64,000 nt of DNA from Sarcophilus harrisii (Eukaryota; Chordata; Mammalia; Dasyuromorphia; Dasyuridae), in assembly GCF_902635505.1 (NCBI RefSeq), contig NC_045430.1, positions 25,457,064 through 25,521,063 of the forward strand. The letters are read 5' to 3'. Under the pieces are notes generated by a model, which saw nothing but the letters and a program-made list of their open reading frames with translations, searched no databases and was not told where the DNA came from. Position numbers and translations under genes: made by a program. Below are positions 11,696-23,109 of this stretch, in pieces. Within the stretch, counting starts at the first letter, position 1; every line of letters starts with the position of its first letter.

Positions 11696-12303
11696 CTTTA
11701 TTAAATTTTCATTGCGTCATGATTTGAAAAATAAGCATTTAATATTTGTCTTTCTGCATTTGATCATGAGATTTTTATGCCCTACTACATTATCAGTTTT
11801 GTGTAGGTGCCATACACCACTGAAAAAATATATATTCCTTTCCATTCAGTTTTCTCCAGAAGTCTTTCGTGTCTAAGTTTTCTAAAATTCTGTTTACCTC
11901 CTTAATGTTTGTCTTGTATATTTTGTGATTATATATTTATTTAGTTCTGAGAGGGGGAGATTGATGTTTCTCACTAGTATAGTTTTAGTCTGTTTCTTCC
12001 TGTAACTCATTTAACTTCTCCTGTTAGAATTTGAATGCTGTGCCACTTGGTGCATGTGTTTTCATACTGATACTACTTTATTGTCTCTGGCAAGATGTAG
12101 TTTCTCCTTCCCTGCTCTTTTAATTGGATCTATCTTTGTTTTTGCTTTGTTCAAGATCAGGATTGTAACCCTTGCTTTATTTATTTATCTATTTTTTACT
12201 TAAGCTGGAGCATAATATATTCTGCTCCAACTTTTTATCTTTACTTCCTGTGTATCTTTCTGTTTCACACGTGTTTCTTGTAAATAACCTATTGTGGATT
12301 TTG

Positions 12304-12371
12304 CTTGTTTTTTTTTGTTTTTTTTTTTTTTTTCCTGAAGCAATTGGGGTTAAGTGACTTGTACAAGGTCA
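12304..12371 (-). mobile_element. Truncated tRNA-SINE nested in LINE-1
   Basis: A T-rich tract followed by CAATTGGGGTTAAGTGACTT is the reversed 3' end of a marsupial SINE. The flanks TGGATTTTG (12295-12303) and TGGATTCTG (12372-12380) are a 9-bp duplication with one difference, after which the LINE-1 resumes. Confidence 0.85.
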
Positions 12372-13009
12372 TGGATTCTGGGGTTTTTAATCCACTCTGA
12401 TATCTGCTTTCATTTTATGGGAAAGTCATTTCATTCACATTTATAGTTTGGATTAATAACTGTTTCCTTCCATCATATTTTTCTTCCTGTTTATACTTCT
12501 CTGTCTCCTTTCATCCTTTTCCTCCTCACCACTTCTTTTAATCTATTCTTTCTTCTATCAGCCCTCCTCTTTCTTTGCCCTCTCTCCTCCTACTTCTGTC
12601 CCTCTGATCAGGCCCCTTCCATTTTCTTTCTCTTTCATGAGGCTTTACTTAATTCTATTCATTTCAGCTGACTCCTATAAATTCATAACTATTAGGAATA
12701 AGTAACCTGACTGTGCTGCTGAGCTCTACATATTTTTCTCTTGACTTATACATTGATTCTCATAGTATCCTGTGGGAAAAGTAGTCCAACTTTTTCTATT
12801 TTTTCTCATTAAATAGTTGTGTAAGAACCATTCTAATAATGAGTAGAATAAGATTTCTCAACTTAGAGATTTAGTGAGGTAGTTGTGGTTCTCATGATTT
12901 GAGTACAAATGCTGCTTCTGTTCATTATAACCCATGTGACCTTGGTCATATTGCTGTGCTTCTTAGGACTTCTTATGGAAGGAGGTCTCGAAGTCACTTC
13001 CAGCTTGGT

Positions 13010-13890
13010 CTGTCATCCTCAGATCCTCCTTTCAAAGAGTCAAAGCTGGAAGCAGCAAAGATGCCCTATTGTCCTATCCTCTCCCATGTCAAACCAATGG
13101 AGTGGTCACCCAGCTTCTGTCTGAAATATTCCAGTCATAAAGAACTCACTGGCTTTGGAGGCAGCCCCCGTGTCAGTCTTGGAAAACAAGTAGGGAACTT
13201 TTGTTTTTCTTAAATTGAGGGGCATCTAACTACATCTTTGTGACTTTTTTTCACCACTGCCAGTGCTGCCTGCCACCTTCATCCATCTTTTAAAGACAGA
13301 CCTTCACATGTAGCTGTTACATCACAACTAAGTCTTGTCCAAACAGCCACAGTTCCTACACCTGATTTCTGCTGTGGCACGTCTCAGTGGGTTCCAGCTT
13401 GTTGCTGTCCTTGAGACGCAACAGGAAGAGCTCAGCACTCAGTATGGCTCTATTTAAGCTGGGGAAGATATACTAGTATTGTTATCTTCCTGCTTCTGGC
13501 TGTTGTTCCTGTTAATGTCCTCTAAGATTGCATTTGGTTTTTAGACTGATCTGTGAGACTCTTTGGTACTATTGACCTTGCAGTTCCAAGACCATCTTCC
13601 CTGTGAATTGTTGTCTGCCATCCGGTGTCTGGGTCATTGCACCTGAAGTGTGGAACTTGATGTTTTTCCCTTTTAAGTTTCTTATTATTCTGTGGGCCTC
13701 ACTCAAAGCTTTCCCAGCTTGGTGGAATCAAACAGATCTGGTGGAATTTCCTTCAGTCCTTAGGCTGTATCTCAATTCAGAGCCCCTGGAGTTTAGTACA
13801 AGATGCCTTTGCTTAGGTCTAATGCTGATGATGTCTAGTCTAAATGTATCAAACAGCACTAACAATTGTCTGGAGAAGACCAAGATTATG
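13010..13890 (-). mobile_element. L3/CR1-like LINE fragment
   Basis: AGAACTCACTGGCTTTGGAG, TTAAGATTGCATTTGG-type sequence near 13525 and GTATCAAACAGCACTAACAA near 13850 follow the antisense order of CR1/L3 LINEs. The copy is highly diverged and patchy. A SINE-like remnant (CCATGTGACCTTGGTCATAT) precedes it at about 12900-12975. Confidence 0.55.
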
Positions 13891-13984
13891 TGAATGCATT
13901 CAAGCATCTTAAAAAAGATGTAGATATGAACAAACTATGACAAAGCAATGTTAAGTTAAAAATGCATGAAGCATGTGTTATATA

Positions 13985-14145
13985 AATAAATATCTGTTAG
14001 TTTATGCATGTGGGCATATATGTATGCATATTTATAGGTATAATATATGCACATATATAAACACACAGTATATCAATTTATATGTATATATATGTTTATG
14101 AATGTATCAGTATATGTATATATGTGTGTGTGTATGTGTGTATGT
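13985..14145 (+). repeat. TATG/TA-rich simple repeat
   Basis: Imperfect alternation of TATGTA, CATATA and GTGTGTG units. No other feature is visible from 13891 to about 14590. Confidence 0.8.
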
Positions 14146-14589
14146 ATCAGCACAAATCTAAAATATTTGATCAGTACAAAAAAATAGCAGAATAAGTCTC
14201 AAATTAATGATCAATTATACTAAGGAAATTTAGAATTAAATCCAGTTTTTTTTAATGAGATTTTCTTCATTCAAAGCCCCTAATGATTTGAAATATCTGA
14301 TAATCATTTTTACTTTTAACTCATCTGTTCTTTGTTATCTTTTTTCCTTCCTCGCTTTTATCTTTTATAAGAGTTTCAAAAGATCCCTGAGTTTGGGGAA
14401 CTGGAATAAAACCCAATTTTGCTCTGAGTATGTATTGAGATGATAAGCAAAGATTCAGGTAGGCTATAAGCCAGTATATATCATTATACTTTAAAGAAAG
14501 AAAAGCAAATCTTTCCAGTTTTATTTAGGAATATTTGAATTCCTTTATTTTGGGGGGAGCATTCCAGGAAAACAAAAACCCAAACATAC

Positions 14590-15420
14590 CTGTTAGTCAT
14601 TTTTTTTTAAAAGTGCTTATTGATGTTTTTGTTTTTACAAGATAAATGTTTTTTTGATCCCACCTTTTTCTTCCCCCATCCTATTTATTCCCCTCCCTTG
14701 TCATAAAGACAACAGTAAATAATAACTAAGTCACTTTGATATTTCTGATGGCATGTGTGAAGTCTGTAATCCACTTCTTTACTAATGAGAGGAAAGGATG
14801 TGTCATTATCTGAACTCAGGAATAGAATTGGCCATAGTATTTAATCTGAATTCAGCTGCCTTTTAATATTTTCATATGTATCACTGTTGTTGGGTAAATT
14901 ATTTTCCTAGTTCTCCCTTCCTCTTTCTGTTTTTTTCATATGTCTTTCTGTGTCAATTCATAATGTCTTTCTGTGTTTCTCAGAATAAGTTCTTTTTGCC
15001 ATTCTTTATGGGGGCAATTATTTTATCTTCCACAAACTATGATTTGTTAAGTCCTCCATTTGATAAATACCTACTTTATTTCCAAGTTTTGGCCACTTTT
15101 CAGTGGATGAACAACCATGAATATTTTCCTGTCTGTTTGTCTGTCTATATGTAAATATGTATATGGAATCTTTCTTTTAGCTCCCTGAGATACATCCCAA
15201 AGCTTATAAAGGTTCATTAACTTTTCTAACATAATTCCAAGTTGTTTTCAAGAGTGGATGCACCTATTGTCCTGCAGCCCCTCAGATGTCAACATGCTCT
15301 TTGTTAGGGTTTTAAAAATTATCTTCTCTATTAGATGAGTGTGAGATGAAATCTCAGAGTTGTGTTTACATTTCTCTTTCCCTTGGAGATCTGGAGTATT
15401 TTTTTCTCTGTGGTTATTGA
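14590..15420 (-). mobile_element. LINE-1 3' end, older type
   Basis: Reads as antisense L1: TTATTGATGTTTTTGTTTTT, the CCCATCCTATTTATTCCCCT pyrimidine block, GTGGATGAACAACCATGAA, AACATAATTCCAAGTTGTTT, and GAGTGTGAGATGAAATCTCA, which is the ORF2 C-terminal region. Diverged well beyond the copy at 11.2 kb. Confidence 0.7.
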
Positions 15421-15424
15421 CTGT

Positions 15425-15455
15425 ATGTATATATACATATATATATATTATATAA

Positions 15456-15503
<48 letters not shown>
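15425..15503 (+). repeat. (TA)n microsatellite
   Basis: A nearly pure TA run of about 35 bp at its right end, preceded by interrupted TATATA blocks. Confidence 0.95.
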
Positions 15504-15505
<2 letters not shown>

Positions 15506-15721
15506 CCATTCATATAGCACTCATCTCACATATTGCCTTTTGATATAAGCAGTGCACTTTAATACATTTCAGGATATCCTTATTGAGTAGCTATCATTTG
15601 CTAGTTATTGTGCCGCATACTGAGAATAGTTTGAGCATTATTTCTTGTGACCAAAAGGTATATTTTAAGCTTTTTTTTTTTTGAGGGACGTGTGTGAAGT
15701 TGGCTATATTTAATAATGACA

Positions 15722-15945
15722 ATCATAGCTAACATATAGCACCTACTATGGTACAAATGCTAAGCACTTTTCAAATATCTCATTTTTATCCTTACAACAA
15801 CCCTGGGAGGTAGTTGCTATTTCCATTTTACAAATGAGGAAACTGAGACAAACAAAAAACTAGGTGACTTGCCCAGAATCTGAAAGTGTCTGAGGTCAGA
15901 TTCACACTTAGATCTTCAGAATGGTGTTATATCCACTATAACAAT
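15722..15945 (-). repeat. MIR-type SINE
   Basis: Reverse-oriented MIR: CATATAGCACCTACTATGG, TTACAACAACCCTGGGAGGT, ACAAATGAGGAAACTGAGAC, AGGTGACTTGCCCAGAATC. One of the better preserved copies in the window. Confidence 0.8.
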
Positions 15946-16232
15946 GGGAGAGTATTGAGTACTTCTATAATCTAGTATTCAAATGTTTATCCACACTATC
16001 TGCAATAGCTTTTTTATATTGAATCTGGTGATACATGCTCTTGGTAGAGAGATGTTATTAGTTACCTAATTAGAAGTTAAGTAGAAAGATGTGATTGAAC
16101 TCTAAAAAGCTCATCATTGATCCGGAGGCCTTCTGATAAATTGAGTGTACTTGGATTATGCTGTAGATGAAAGAGTATACAAAACCACAGGGAGACCATC
16201 TCCAGACTGGGCAGAAGGATGTTCTAGGCTAG

Positions 16233-16441
16233 CAGTTCTCATTGAGGGGTCCATAAACCTTCTTGGGATTTTTTACAGTGGTCTAAGGAATTTGTGCTAA
16301 AATTTCCTTTATGGCACTATCAGCCATAAATAATTGTAGAGTCTTATGAATAGCATATTAAATGACAGCATTTTTTTTTTGGGGGGGGGTTTGTTTCTGT
16401 TAAAAGGGATTCATGGTACAAGAAAACATTGGGAACCACTG
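16233..16441. mobile_element. Small hAT-type DNA transposon remnant
   Basis: The left end CAGTTCTCATTGAGGGGTCC and right end TTGGGAACCACTG are imperfect inverted copies of the hAT consensus CAGTGGTTCTCA. The body is about 209 bp with no open frame. I could not find a convincing 8-bp duplication. Confidence 0.55.
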
Positions 16442-16699
16442 TTTGAGGTGAAAACATCACCATTCTCCTTTTGAGTCAATTGGAGAATATGAGGCTTGTG
16501 GGTCTGAAAGATAACCCTACTGGACAAATGGAGCTCCTGAAGGAAATGTTTACAAGTTCTTTAGAAAGTTTACAGACTCTCTATATGCTGGATAGAATTC
16601 AAGATGCCATGATTACTTGAAACTTACTATTATTTTAACCTCAGATAAATGTCAATTGGAAAACATAATTGAAAACCATTCCAGATCCTGATTATGACC

Positions 16700-16770
16700 A
16701 TGGTCAAGCTACTTCTTCTCTGAGCCAATTTCTTCATCTGTAAAATTAGGGTTATAGAGTTACAGCTTTG
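16700..16770 (+). repeat. SINE fragment
   Basis: GTCAAGCTACTTCTTCTCTG followed by TTTCTTCATCTGTAAAATTA is the core-to-tail part of a tRNA/MIR-type SINE. Confidence 0.5.
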
Positions 16771-17070
16771 GACCATAGGCTTTGCTCATCCTTCAATTAC
16801 TCATAAAACCACACCCACCCTTTGCATCTAGCCTTTCTTCATCATTAATTTGGAAACTCTTCTCAGCTCTGTTTTCTGACTGGAAACACTGAGACCTTTT
16901 TGGTCCCTGAGTTTACTTGGATCCTTGGGTTGTAGATGAGTGACCCCTCCTTCTCCTCTTTTAATACCTTAAAGTCATGTTTCTAGATGACATTCAGAGG
17001 TTCCCCTTCACTTCCAATTAGGGGCCAGAGAAAGGGAAGCAAAGAAATCTGTATCTTACCTACTCTGGTG

Positions 17071-17271
17071 CAGAGCTTCTTAAATTGTGGGTCACAACCC
17101 CATAGGAGTCTCATAACTGGATTGGGGGGGGGTCACAAAATTATGATTTATTATCAGTAAATGTTTAATTTATGTATGTAGTTTAGATATATTTATACAC
17201 CTGGGGGGTGATCACATAAAAACTTCTTGAGTGAAAAGTGATTGTGAATGGAAAAAGTTTAGGAAGCCCTG
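17071..17271. mobile_element. Non-autonomous hAT-like element, copy 1
   Basis: CAGAGCTTCTTAAATTGTGG at the left and AGTTTAGGAAGCCCTG at the right form imperfect terminal inverted repeats. Between them are CACAACCCCATAGGAGTC and a T-rich middle (TTATTATCAGTAAATGTTTA). A related copy in opposite orientation lies at 28545-28893. The flanking 8 bases do not match well. Confidence 0.7.
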
Positions 17272-17689
17272 GACTAGAGAAGCAAAAATACAGTATGTTT
17301 GTTCTACTCATAAATGAAGGCTCATAAGCCATCAGAAAATGAATTAGCAAGTTGCCTGATTGTGTTGCTACCATGCCAGTCATCTGGCTTTGAGAGTAAC
17401 ATATTGTGTTGTGGCTGTCAGGATCTGCCAGTTGTATTGGCTAAACAGCATAGAAATGAATCCTGACAATGGTCGCCAAAATAATTTCTGTTTGGGAAAC
17501 TGATTCTCCAGGTATTTTTCCCCCTTCAGTTATAGATGGTATTGAAATGCAAGCTAATTTCCTTTTTGTCAGTTCCTTGAGAAACTATCAAAAGTAAATT
17601 TTGTAGTAGACTTCATACTTCCTTTTCAATTTTTTCTAAGAAATTACTTCCTAAGACTCCATTTCTTGTCTCTATGCCTCTTCAGTGAC

Positions 17690-17985
17690 TGGGCCTCATC
17701 CGTGGATTGTGCTCCTTATTCACCACCATCCCTCAATATCTCTTGTCTATTCAAGACTCATATCAGGTCTTTCTTGATCCCCCCAGCTGCTAGTGTCATC
17801 TCTGCCTCTCTTCCACCATCTTTATATAGCCCTCTACATGCATGCTATCTTCACTAGTAGAATGTAAACCTTTTGAGGACAGGGATCATTTTCTTTTTGT
17901 CTTTGTGATCCCTGTGTCTAGCTCAGTGCCTGACATGAAGTGGATTTTTAATAAGTGCTTTATAATTGCCTAGGATTAGGAATAA
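17690..17985 (+). mobile_element. L2-like LINE 3' tail
   Basis: GGTCTTTCTTGATCCCCCCA, AATGTAAACCTTTTGAGGAC, TAGCTCAGTGCCTGACATGA and TTAATAAGTGCTTTATAATT in order. Confidence 0.7.
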
Positions 17986-18114
17986 CTATAGCATTCAGTT
18001 TTTGAAGTGATGTACATATATATATATATATCTATATACATGAACATAGAAATACTCATCTATCTATCATCCATCCATCCTTCCATCTAGTCAATCTATC
18101 ATCTATTTATCATC

Positions 18115-18370
18115 TGTTTCTTCCACCTTCCTTCCCTCCCTCCCTCCCACTAATCTCCCTCTCTTCTCTCTCTGTCCTCTCTCTCTCTGTCTCTCCTCTC
18201 TCTCTCTTGTCTCTTTTCTTCTCTCCTCTCCTCCTTTCCTCTTCTCCTCTCCTCCTTTCCGCTTCTCCTCTCTTCTCTTCTCTTCTCTTCTCTTCTCTTC
18301 TCTTCTCTTCTCTTCTCTTCTCTTCTCTTCTCTTCTCTTCTCTTCTCTTCTCTTCTCTTCTCTCCCCCAT
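18115..18370 (+). repeat. Pyrimidine-rich tract with (TTCTC)n pentanucleotide array
   Basis: About 250 bases nearly devoid of purines. From about 18268 to 18361 the unit TTCTC repeats about 18-19 times with almost no interruption. Flanking TATCTATC/ATCC units occur on both sides. Open frames reported on either strand here are only the repeat read as codons. Confidence 0.97.
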
Positions 18371-18424
18371 CCCTCCCTCCATCATCCCTCTATCTATCTA
18401 TCATCTAATGACTCTGGCTGTTAG

Positions 18425-18590
18425 ATATTAAAGGTATTATTATTATCCTTGTTTTCCTGGCAAAGACTTTAAGGCGCGGCAAAGTTGTGATTTGTCAATC
18501 CTCGTCAAATGGCTAATGAATGTTAGAGGTGGGATTCGAATTCAGGTCTTTTCTCCTTTCAGCTCAGAACTTCTTCCTTTATAATTTACA
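18425..18590 (-). repeat. MIR-type SINE
   Basis: TATTATTATCCTTGTTTTCC, GGGATTCGAATTCAGGTCTT and TTTCAGCTCAGAACTTCTTC are a diverged reversed MIR. Confidence 0.55.
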
Positions 18591-18614
18591 AAATGCAAAT
18601 CTATTTGATTATTG

Positions 18615-18850
18615 CTGTGTTGTTTCAGTCACTTCTCATTGTTCCTGAGCCCATTTGGGATTTTCTTGGCAAAGAATGGCTTACCATTTCCTTATCCAGC
18701 TCATTTGATAGATGAGGAAATTGCAGCAAATAGTGACTTGCTCAGGGTCTCACTGTTAATCAAGTGTCTGAGGCTGAATTTGAGCTCAGGAAGATGAGTT
18801 TTCCTGCTTCAAAACCCAGTGCTCTATCTACTGTGCCACCTAGCTGCCCT
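18615..18850 (-). mobile_element. Marsupial tRNA-derived SINE, near full length
   Basis: Tail-side GTTGTTTCAGTCACTTCTC, then CCATTTGGGATTTTCTTGGC, TACCATTTCCTTATCCAGCT, GTGACTTGCTCAGGGTCTCA, and the head CTGTGCCACCTAGCTGCCCT, all in reverse orientation. Confidence 0.9.
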
Positions 18851-18879
18851 ACTGTTGGTCTTCACAATAATCCTGATAG

Positions 18880-19240
18880 ATAATTACAATAGCTATTAAC
18901 ACTTACCTGTATAGTGCTTTACTTACATTATCTGCTTTTTCCTCACAACAAATGCATGGAAATAAGGGCTATTATCCTCATTTTAGAGATGAGGAAACAG
19001 ACTGAAAGAGGTTAAGGGATTTAGCTTTCTCAGGGTCACATAGAGAGTAAGTGCCTATGGCAGCATTCAAAATTGGGTCTTCCTAGCTCTATGATTTCAT
19101 CATTTTATTGAGTAAATGTCAACTCCATTTTGCAGAGAAGAAAAATGAAGCTCAGGGGTAAAGCAGTTTGTTTAAGGCCACACAAATACTAAATCACAGA
19201 GCCAGAATTAGAACCTGGGTCTTTTGAATTGGAAATGGGT
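18880..19240 (-). repeat. Two MIR-type SINE remnants
   Basis: 18880-19110 has TAGAGATGAGGAAACAGACT and CAGGGTCACATAGAGAGTAA; 19124-19240 has a second, weaker MIR core (TTGCAGAGAAGAAAAATGAA, TTTAAGGCCACACAAATAC). 19241-20039 holds nothing I can name. Confidence 0.6.
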
Positions 19241-20039
19241 CCTCTTTAAGAATTTTTTTCTATTAACAAGCATTTGGTTTCTCAGATACTTTTTTCTTAT
19301 TATATAATTCATTGCCTAAAGAAGAACAAGGAAAGTAGATAATTAGTAAAACTGTAAACCCAAAAAGACAAAGGATGATGGTCATTCTTATGGCTATCCT
19401 GATCAATTGACTTAATATAAGAGAGTGGCCGAATCACTTAATTACATCAATAGACTTTTAACATTTATTTCTAAGAAAAAAATGAAAGTAACAGACAATG
19501 ATTATCAGAGATAACTAGAGTGGGATAACCAGGCCTTTGTCTTAGCTCTCTGAAATTTAGAATGAATTGATAGCATTCACAGTGTTTCAGCAATAAAGAA
19601 GCAACTGAATTTAGTCTTTAATTGGTGAGAATAATTGGTTAAAATAAGAAGGTACCAGGTGGCACAGTTCTTCCCCACTAGCAACTATATCCCAAGTGAG
19701 CTGCTTCCCTCTTTGTCCGACCTCTTTCATGGCACATCCAGCAGCCAGAAATGTCTTGATATCTCTGTGCACCCACCATAGGGCAACTGCCATAAGGTCC
19801 CCCTTTTATCCTCTCAACTAAATTTGTCTTAAAAGGTCGATTCGAGGTCCTGAAACCTGATTATTGCTCTGAGCTCATTTTGTGCTGTTTCCTCCAGGGG
19901 CAAATGTTTCTATTTAAGGCTCTGCTAACTACTCACCACATTGAGAGAACATTTATTAAATGTTGACTAGGGATGGATAAGCTCTTGGGGAAGCAGAATA
20001 GTTGCTATGAAGTTTCCAGTCCAAGTGTTGTATGATTTT

Positions 20040-20110
20040 GTCAATCAATAAACATTTATTAAATATTTCCTGGGTGCCCAGCACTGTTGCTGATGATATA
20101 AATATAAAGA
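20040..20110 (-). repeat. CORE-SINE/LINE tail fragment
   Basis: TCAATCAATAAACATTTATT then GGTGCCCAGCACTGTTGCTG is the reversed 3' tail. A related fragment at about 20985-21085 combines this tail with CTAGCACTTAGCACAATGCC. The DNA from 20111 to 20980 and 21090 to 21850 is otherwise unremarkable. Confidence 0.55.
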
Positions 20111-21853
20111 ACAAAACAAGAAATGTGTGATGTGTGGATCTGTTAGTATTATGTATAGATTGGGATATCTTAAAATATGTGTTTCTTCAAGGAGAGAAAT
20201 TGGGATCAGGGAATAAGAAAAGACACTGAAGCATGATGGTATGGTTTCTGAAGAGAATAGAAAGACTAAAAGAGAAGATTAAAAATCAAAGACTATAGAG
20301 AAATTAAGATTAGAAAACAATCAAGAGAACAATTATATTGAGAAAGAAGTGAGATGCACGGATTAGTGTTTGCTTACTTTTAAAAAGTATAGAATAGTAA
20401 ATAGTATGTGCCTGCTTTTAAAATGTGTAGAATTGCAACATTTTTGTTGGTATTATTTAATATGTGTAGTATAAAATAAAAGCCTACACCATATTTTCTA
20501 ATGCAGGATTTTGGGGAAGTAAGGAAAGATGCTAAGCTGCTTCTCCCTTTCCCCTCCTCTACCACTGAGTGATTTAAATGCCTGCAGACCTTTAGAAGTA
20601 CACAAAGTACTTTGGGGTGAGATTGGTACCCAAGAACCATTGCTGCTAGCTTGGGATAAGTTGAATACGCCATGCAAATGTTTACGAGATTAAAACTTTA
20701 AAGTTTTTTTCTCAGATTACTTTATGTCACTATCTAATTTAGGAATTTTCCTTGGGTTATTTAATTCAATCAATAATTATGAAATAAATGTCTATGATAG
20801 ATGAAACACTTTGGGACAAAATGAAACTGCACCTGCCCTCAAGAAGACTATGTTCTACAGATAATAATACTTTACAGTACTAATACTACATGGATAATAA
20901 TATGTATATAAATTAGTAAATGTTATCTGTGGCTAAGCAGCCCAATTTCTGAGTTTATAGACAGTAGCTTGAATAAATTAATTGATTGACATTTATTAAG
21001 TACTACTGTGTACCAGGCATAATTGATCTAGCACTTAGCACAATGCCTGAAACTTAGTAGGTACTTAACTGATTGAGAGACAAGAAGATCTGGGTTCAGA
21101 ACCTTTATCTCGTGGATTCTTGGAAAATTAAGATTATAAATTATTTATGTCTTCCTGTATCAATAGATACTGGAACTATTTATATTGATGAAATCACAAG
21201 TTCTTGATTCATTCTACCAATGCAGATATTGACATTTCCAGAATGATAGTCATGTAGCATAACTAATTGCAGGATTTTGAATTTTTTTAAGAACAAAAAT
21301 TTAATGATGAGAAAAACACCAGAGTGTCTATTTCATTTACATTTAAATTTCCTGCAAAATATAAGCAAGAGTTTTCTTGGCCCCAGGTGAAAAACATGTA
21401 TCTTGCAAGGGGGAGGGACCACTTAGACAAAGTAGCAAGGTACTTATTTTTGAATTAGTTTGTATTTCTATGTGCTCATTGCTATTTAGAAATTCAGAAT
21501 GCTACTTATTAGCTCTCTAGCATGCTGTACTGCTTTGGTGGTGAACACATTTTTCTCATTTATTTGACTTATATTTCACCTCTATGTTTATGAGAAGGAA
21601 TATTTGAGTGTAATGGTGACTAGGGGAGAAGAAAGAGGTGGTTAACCTTTCTCTTTCAATTGGAATTTAACAGAGGAGGGTAGCAAGTTTAAAAAGTTTT
21701 GGGGTCTTTTGTTTTTGTTCTTGTCATTGATAAGGAGTTAAGAAGGTAGGAAGAGATGCCCAAATAATAACTTTTATAAACAAAAAAGAGAGAGTAAATG
21801 CCCCTATGTTGGAAAGATAAACACAATCAGAAGAATTTCTATGGAAGTCTGTC

Positions 21854-21879
21854 TTTTTTTTTTTTTTTTTTTTTTTTTT
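21854..21879 (+). repeat. Poly(T) run
   Basis: An uninterrupted run of about 26 T. No retroposon body is recognisable to its right, so it may be the tail of a very decayed insertion or a simple repeat. Confidence 0.9.
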
Positions 21880-22135
21880 AATAACTGATGCTATTCCAAC
21901 CAGACAATAGATAGCGTGATCGGAGTGTGATCCTTTATAAGCATTGGTAAAAGTAAACAAAACAATTAAAGAGAATACATTTAACTAAGTTCTGGTAGTA
22001 AAGCATATAGGAAAAACCTAGAGATAACTTATATGAAAATTTTTTTCTTGGATGATAATTGTGATGGGGAGTGGGGTGTGGGGAATTTCCTGTATAGAAA
22101 TTCCCTCCCCTGGTGCTACTTGAATCCAACTGATG

Positions 22136-22245
22136 ATCTTGGGGATAGCTTGAGATACCAAGAGGTTAAATGACTTGCTCAGGATCACAGCTAGTGTGTG
22201 TGAGAGGGAGAACTCCTGCCTCTAAGACTGGCCTATCCAGTTCAC
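22136..22245 (-). mobile_element. tRNA-SINE fragment
   Basis: AGAGGTTAAATGACTTGCTC, CTCCTGCCTCTAAGACTGG and CCTATCCAGTTCACC are the reversed middle and head of the marsupial SINE. The copy stops where the hAT element begins at 22246. Confidence 0.65.
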
Positions 22246-22880
22246 CAGGGGTATCAGACTCAAATATAAAGGCCACTTAATTGTGTACATAAGAGTCATT
22301 GCAGCTAGACATTGACTTAAAAAAATACACATTAACATTCCCTATGTTCTGTTTTATTTTTATTTATTTTGTTAAATTTTCCCAATTTTTATCTGATTCA
22401 GGATATGCTAAGGAGTGTTGTGGACCACACATGTGTAAAATCTCTATGCTACGTGGATATCTCCATGGATACTGCCTGTTAATGGATGTGTCTCTTAATA
22501 ATAATTAATATTTATTAAGGATAAAGATGTAGAATTCATTGGGATGGGGAACTCCCAGCTATAGAAAATTTCTATTTTTTTATTAAAGCTTTTTATTTTC
22601 AAAACACATGGATGGATAATTTTTCAACATTGACCCTTGCATAGCCTTGTGTTCCAAATCTTCCCCTCCTTCCTCCCACCCCCTTCCCTAGATGGCAAGC
22701 AATCCAATATATGTTATACATGTTAAAATATATGTTAAATTCAATATATGTAAACATATTTATACAATTATTTTGCTGCATAAGAAAAATCAGATCAAAA
22801 AGGAAAGAAAATGAGTAAGAAAACAATGTAAGCAAACAACAATGGAAAATTTCTTCTACCAATGCAGTTTGACACCTCTG
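22246..22880. mobile_element. hAT-type DNA transposon interrupted by LINE-1
   Basis: The left end CAGGGGTATCAGACTCAAAT and right end GCAGTTTGACACCTCTG are matching inverted ends. The body includes GTTGTGGACCACACATGTG near 22420. The element is split by the L1 at 22574-22844; without it the copy is about 350 bp. Flanking duplications are not clear. Confidence 0.7.
22574..22844 (-). mobile_element. 5'-truncated LINE-1 3' end inside the hAT element
   Basis: Antisense L1 3' UTR: TTATTAAAGCTTTTTATTTT, CATTGACCCTTGCATAG, CCTTCCTCCCACCCCCTTCC, AAAATCAGATCAAAAAGGAA. It is bounded by a perfect 10-bp duplication GAAAATTTCT at 22564-22573 and 22845-22854. Confidence 0.92.
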
Positions 22881-22914
22881 TCACTAGAGTCTTAGAGGAT
22901 TCTCTGGGGGGCAT

Positions 22915-23105
22915 TAAAAGGTAAGTTCACTTGTTCAAGATCACATAGCATGAAGCAAGACTTGCACCCTGGTCCTTCTGGCTCTGGGACTGGCTTTCTA
23001 TTCACTATATTGCCTTTCTATCATTCAAGTACCTACTGTGTGCCAGGAATTGTGCTAGGAGCTGGAAGTACCAATATGAAGAATAACCAACCCTTATTTG
23101 AAAGC
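22915..23105 (-). repeat. tRNA-SINE plus CORE-SINE tail fragments
   Basis: TTCACTTGTTCAAGATCACA, CACCCTGGTCCTTCTGGCTC (reverse SINE) is followed at 23025 by TCAAGTACCTACTGTGTGCC, a CORE-SINE-like tail. Confidence 0.6.
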
Positions 23106-23109
23106 ATCT

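Larger units (their letters stand above)
10960..12850 (-). mobile_element. LINE-1, old copy spanning ORF2 endonuclease region, with two nested insertions
   Basis: On the minus strand the segment 11770-12500 encodes remnants of the LINE-1 ORF2 endonuclease domain: EYTFFSA..TYTKID-like sequence near 11770-11850, an AGVAIL-like motif near 12165, and the QETH-type motif near 12275. Sequence 12480-12850 is the pyrimidine-rich complement of the region upstream of ORF2. The part 10960-11209 is the adjoining downstream ORF2 segment. The element is interrupted by a younger L1 at 11218 and a SINE at 12304; removing both gives a continuous match to the LINE-1 order. Confidence 0.8.

Noticed and set aside
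15425-15503. Long TA tract as a possible replication or promoter element
   Set aside because: It is an ordinary dinucleotide microsatellite with nothing around it to support a function.
18110-18431. Arg/Glu-rich and Ser/Leu-rich frames on both strands
   Set aside because: They are the TTCTC repeat read as codons.
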